Shown in pieces: positions 59,759-64,000 of a stretch of 64,000 nt of DNA. Made by a program: the position numbers and the translations under genes. How positions within the stretch are numbered: the first letter of the stretch is position 1; each line of letters begins with the position of its first letter. This DNA is from Muraenolepis orangiensis (Eukaryota; Chordata; Actinopteri; Gadiformes; Muraenolepididae), in the NCBI GenBank assembly GCA_027704905.1, contig CM051002.1, forward strand, positions 14,668,239-14,732,238. The letters run 5' to 3'. Below the pieces are notes generated by a model that did no database searches, was not told where the DNA came from, and saw nothing but the letters and a program-made list of their open reading frames with translations.

Positions 59759-60449
59759 TTTCTACTGAAAATATCTGGGAGGGGGAGGGGGATTCTGAAT
59801 TAAATGTGAATGCCATGCGATTATGAATGGCATCTAAAATTATATGAGAAAAGTACCGTTCAACGGATTGTTCCCTTTTAGTAACGCTGGTGTGGGTTGT
59901 GTTTGTATAAACCTGCAGGGAAAATGAATGTTTAATAGTGAAAGCTCCCTGGGTCTGATGCCGTTGTCTCATGCGAGAACAAAAAAACAGGATGCAGAAC
60001 TCAAAGACGCCCAGGGTTATATTGAGAGGAACACTCTGACGTAAGAACAATGTGGATGCAACACATGTTCTATGTACATATTTTTATTTGTATGTACTTT
60101 TCAGATATGTATTAATGAATGCCGGAGAACCCCTCAATGAGATAGAAGCAGAGCAGATGATGAATGAGGCAGATTAAGATGGAGCTGGAACCATCGATTA
60201 GTGGTTCCAAGTCCATAACTTTTTAGTGGCCATGAAAATAGATACCTTTTTATTTAGGGAAAAAAGGTGTGTTTTTAAATAAAAAAATCATACTTATTGG
60301 TGGTGATATCATATTTTACTCACCAAAACAAGTGAATGGCGCAATTCATATGAATTAAAAGTGACAATTTGTACGATTTACTTCTTAGGTATAAACAGTG
60401 AATATATTGTTATATTGTATTTTTAGTAAAGAGTAAAATGTTGTGCTTA

Positions 60450-60640
60450 CTTTGGTTGTGGTTAGCCCCATGGGGCGTGGCCTGTGCAGAGGAGTATAAA
60501 AGGCGTGTCCTGCCCTCTGCTCTAGTTCCGCGCTCTCTTGCTTCGGCAGAGCTAACTACATGCCATAAGGTACCTTTAGCTGCAGGAATACCATGCTGCG
60601 TGTATAAGAACGCAAACGGCAAATAATAGTAAAACCACGT
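60450..60640 (+). promoter_or_regulatory. TATA-type promoter-like segment, no gene assigned
   Basis: A GTATAAAAGG box at about 60494-60503 follows a GGGGCGTGG element, and C/T-rich initiator-like sequence follows about 30 bases later. No open frame or RNA gene that I recognise lies downstream. It could be a mobile-element promoter or an LTR remnant. Confidence 0.2.
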
Positions 60641-62920
60641 TTAATATTGCCGAATTTGAGAGGTGGAGCGAAATTAAGAAATGTCACAGCTGAGATTTGA
60701 CACTAGTGTGTTGGCTTTGGCTGCTGCTGGTTGTTATTGAGTGAGTGCTGGCAACTGCAGCAAGAGGGAGGGGCAAACCGATAGAGACGCAAATCATACA
60801 CATTTGTCACTTATACATATTTCAATATAACACCTTTTATCAATTTGGCGATATGGCGATATAAATGTTGTCATTACTTTAAGTGGTATTACAATTATCT
60901 TATCCAAGTGGCTTGGTATTTGTATCAATTCTATTCACTTGCAGTGTATACATTTCATCTTAAAAATGACTTGAATCTTTTTATATTTTAAACACAATAT
61001 TATACTATTCTACCCTACTAAAGAACATTCATTATCTAACAATTTCTTATATTAAATTATTTGAAAATGCAATACATGTATTAAATTACTTGATAGTTCT
61101 GTCTTAAATTAAAAATATTTAGGTTAGTGTTTTTTTAAGGGTGTGTATGCAGCCATACGTTGTTTAATTTCAGATGATGCATGTTCATTCATTTCATTTG
61201 ATTTATTAATAATATATTTCATAATCCGATTTAATGTTGATTTAATTATTTCAGAATTTGTTGCCACGATGACTGGAAATTCCTTCAAAATGTGGTGACC
61301 TGAAGAGAGATTCTGCAATTCATAATACTTTTAAAACGTCTATTAAGGAGGTTGTGTGTTGGAATAACATCTGACAACCAGCTGATAATAAAGCCATCTG
61401 TAATCGGTTTTTTTCTTTTTGTGTTTTTTCCCCTCTTTGATATTCCTATTTGTATCTGTTTCATGACGTAAGATGTGCCAGGGCATATCACCGTGTAATC
61501 ACAACGGCTGGACAAACATTGAATAAGGAATGTTTATTAAATTAAGGACGTGAAAGACGTTAGTAAAAGGATGTTCTTTGAAGACCGCTTGAAGGACATC
61601 ACAGGGTTAAATTGTACAGCCCTGCCACCCGGATGCAGTTATGCACATAGCATCTGGTGTGCAGAGCCATTAAATCCCATTTCATCCCTGAAAAGCCAAA
61701 CAGGCGGCTCAGGGAGCCAACCGGACCCCTCCTGTAGAAGGCATTAGACCAATGGCGAGGCGATGGGGGAGGGAGTTAGAAGCACTCAACTGTGTTATGC
61801 AGCATCCATGGAGCTGTCATTTGAAACACAAGAAAGGATTTTAGATCACAGCGAAGGCACGCCAAAAAACTACAAGTGAGCCAGGGTTTCTCTGTTAAAG
61901 GAGAAGAAAATGATTGTGCTTTTCCAAGTCAACATCAGCCTGTGCTGAGTGGCGTGCATATTTTCCTACTGGGAGAAAGGAGACAGAGGGAGCCACAGGA
62001 AGAAGGGGAAGAATTCCCTCTTCAAATGAAAAAAATTCCCTCTCTTTTGATAGTGCCCTGGTAGGCTCCCCCTCGAGCTGTTCACGTTATGCGTTAAGGT
62101 ATGTATACCTCACTAATCTGGCAGGACACCCAGGGTCGCATCAACAGGATTAGAAGCCCTGCTGTGTGTTGCTTTGTGTTTAGCAATAGCCCATAGAAAA
62201 GGGGGGGGGACCATAATGATATGCTATCTTGAAAGTTAGGCCGACGTTCTGTGACGTTCCGACGTTCTGTGATCTTTTGTTCAGGCTTTTAAATGGGACA
62301 GTGGTAATGAGTGGATATATCCCTGGGTTCTGATTGGTTGTTTGCTCCAGCCGCACATGGTCCTCATTAAAAGTGCAGGCAGGCTGAGTGCTCAGAGGAA
62401 GGCAGAGTGGATCATGTGTCCTGTAAAACTACACAGGGCTTTCTTAACAGTAGATGTAGTAAGAACAGATTCGACATTTTGGAAATATGAACCCTTTTAG
62501 AGGCATACCTATACCTGAACAGTTTATCCCATTTTGAATGGCTTTGTTTTGTTTTTGTTTTGTAGTATTAACATTGACAGCCAAGTAGGCCCGGCCGTTG
62601 AGTCGAAGTTTGAAGAGAAGACTCACAGTTTGGATTGCTTGGTAGCACACGTGTCTTAACATTACCTGCTCGGTTCAGCCTTCAGCGAGGGCTACCCACA
62701 TCCTGCCCACAAACACACCACATAACTGCTGGCAGTGTTCAGTTAGGGGTTTCACTGGGATGAAATTAAGGGTGGGCTGGGTCTGCAGTACAGAAAGCCC
62801 CTTATATGTGCAAATCATCTGCTACACAGTTGCCTGGAGAAATATGTTGTGTTTTGTTACTGCCGTTTTGGTTTTGTATGACCAATGTGATAAGAGGACG
62901 TGGTGTGTTTTCACCCAGCA
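60640..62920. other. Intergenic stretch before the C3orf18-like gene
   Basis: AT-rich to about 61500 and more balanced afterwards. Open frames (61550-61747, 61876-62064) are short and without motifs. An acceptor-like TTTCACCCAGCAG near 62922 may start the 5' UTR of the next gene. Confidence 0.45.
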
Positions 62921-63077
62921 GGGATCCCTCCCCAACCCCAACGTCTCCTCCATGCTCCGGGGCACCCCGGCATAGAGAGGCCACCCGTGTCTGCGATGGC
63001 ACACACTGGAGACTGAGCGGCCCCGGAGCGTCCGTATAGAGCGTCACACAAGCGTCGACATAGGTCCCCGTGCCGTC

Positions 63078-63858
63078 ATGGCTTCGACGACCGCCCAGAC
63101 CGCCCCCGCTTTCCTCTCCACGCCCGCCGCGTCTTCCGCCCACCCGCCTGCGGTCCTCATGACCACACACGGCCGGGGCGACGTCACCCCCAGGAACGCC
63201 TCCACCACGGTGGCCGGGTCGACCAATGAGACGACGGCCTTCAACACCACGGGGTTTCCTGAGCTGCTGGCGGAGGGCGCGGGGATGGGGATGGTGCTGC
63301 TGCCCTTCGGGATCATCACTGTGATCGGGCTGGCGGTGGCCATCGTAAGGAACCCACCCTCGCCAAATGTAACGTTATAATTATGGGGGTTGGGTATGTG
63401 GTTGGGTTATCGTATGTGTCCCCCTTGAAAAGACACCGAGGAGATGGGATGGGTCCGTTTGGTTTGGATAGCCCTCGGTTACAGTCTTCACAGGGGCCAT
63501 ATTATTCGGCCCCCCCGTAAGCCCGAGCTCTTTTAAAGTAATCACTGAAACATTTTAAGCGTTAAAAAAAACGTTGTTTTTTTAATGTTGCTGGCGGCTT
63601 AGTAGCTCATCCTGTAAGTCCGTCACCCACATAGGCAAGACTCCTTGTAGCGACCCTGGTTCCATTGCAGCCTGTGGTCCTTTGCTACATGTCATTCCCT
63701 CTCTCACCCACTTTGCGGTCGGAAAGGCAATAATGACTCAAAACATATCCTTTTTTGTCGAAATGATGTCTCAAACAAATTCGAAGTATTTTCATCATTC
63801 ACTAACAATGTCCCTTTTTACTCGGTTCTCAGATGCTGTACATTCGGAAACGGAAGCG
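63078..63858 (+). CDS. C3orf18-like single-pass membrane protein (3' partial, two exons visible)
   Basis: Exon 1 (63078-63344) and exon 2 (63833-63858, donor gtgagt) join in phase to about 97 residues; the rest lies beyond the window. The N-terminal 65 residues are Thr/Ser/Ala/Pro-rich with possible N-glycosylation sites (NAST, NETT, NTTG), which suits an extracellular or lumenal side. A hydrophobic helix follows, MVLLPFGIITVIGLAVAI, then MLYIRKRKR, a basic stop-transfer segment. The FGIITVIGLAVA core and following YIRK(K/R)KR match the human C3orf18 protein family. The function of that family is not known to me. The start is the first ATG after the presumed 5' UTR. Since human C3orf18 is on 3p21 and the rest of this window corresponds to 1p36, this may be a paralogue; I leave the symbol blank. 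Confidence 0.8.
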
Positions 63859-63916
63859 GTGAGTCCCTGGCCTGCATACTACTCATCTTGTGTAGTACTC
63901 CATACAAGCACTAGTG

Positions 63917-63918
<2 letters not shown>

Positions 63919-64000
<82 letters not shown>
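63919..64000. repeat. (TC)n microsatellite at the window edge
   Basis: At least 40 CT units, continuing past the end of the window, in the second intron of the C3orf18-like gene. Confidence 0.95.

Larger units (their letters stand above)
55152..60201 (+). pseudogene. calml6: Decayed calmodulin-like 6 / calglandulin gene
   Basis: Four exon remnants lie in order on the plus strand. At 55152-55250, after a TAG acceptor, the reading is LTQEQMVEYKGALEMFDKEG then NGEVKT, the first EF-hand of CALML6. At 55472-55508 is MGINLTK followed, after a frame change, by QMAKKV, matching the family's GINPTK...MAK.V stretch. At 59988-60040 is QDAELKDAQGYIERNTL, in which the third EF-hand loop is deleted. At 60105-60201 is YVLMNAGEPLNEIEAEQMMN, then EAD, an in-frame TAA (60175-60177), DGAGTID and a TAG (60199-60201) where the family has an EF-hand loop and tyrosine. 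Two stops, a deletion and a frame change make it non-functional. Human CALML6 is next to GNB1, as here, so this is the ancestral locus decayed in place and not a processed copy. Repeats and a LINE fragment lie in its former introns. Confidence 0.8.

Overview
The window is vertebrate nuclear DNA, almost certainly from a ray-finned (teleost) fish. It has compact spliced genes with GT-AG introns, AATAAA signals, many very long dinucleotide tracts (several of 150-240 bp) and decayed fish-type retroposon tails. The extreme (GT)n/(CA)n density would fit a cod-like genome, but that is a weak inference. I see no prokaryotic, plasmid, phage or CRISPR content.

Layout from left to right: the 3' end of a DDI2/RSC1A1-type gene encoding a C-terminal UBA domain (+, 2-619); arhgef19, a DH-PH Rho GEF (+, 2387-5936); cplane2/rsg1, a ciliary small GTPase (-, 6425-8461); epha2, a complete 17-exon Eph receptor (-, 11263-23203); an 8 kb gene-poor stretch of microsatellites with a degenerate tandem duplication (23.4-31.8 kb); h6pd, the ER hexose-6-phosphate dehydrogenase/6-phosphogluconolactonase (+, 31863-34872); cenps, a histone-fold kinetochore protein (+, 38993-40716); tardbp, TDP-43 (-, 42379-44108); gnb1, a G-protein beta subunit (-, 47442-50374, with a probable non-coding first exon near 53.6 kb); a repeat-rich stretch (53.9-62.9 kb) holding a decayed calml6/calglandulin pseudogene; and the first exons of a C3orf18-like single-pass membrane protein (+, 63078 onward). 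The window ends in a (TC)n tract.

Most of these genes have human orthologues on 1p36 (DDI2/RSC1A1, EPHA2, ARHGEF19, CPLANE2, H6PD, CENPS, TARDBP, GNB1, CALML6). The window is therefore a compacted and rearranged piece of that ancestral block. The genes do not form a pathway; they are neighbours by descent. I built the exon models by hand. Every coding gene closes with consistent phase, giving predicted lengths of 561 aa (arhgef19), 249 (cplane2), 973 (epha2), 797 (h6pd), 118 (cenps), 402 (tardbp) and 340 (gnb1).

I found no clearly novel system. The points most worth a second look are the calml6 pseudogene next to gnb1, an arhgef19 intron made almost wholly of (TG)n, a coding minisatellite and apparent SH3 loss in the same gene, a long UG tract just upstream of an in-frame epha2 exon, a 50-bp-arm perfect inverted repeat, and a GC-AG intron in tardbp.
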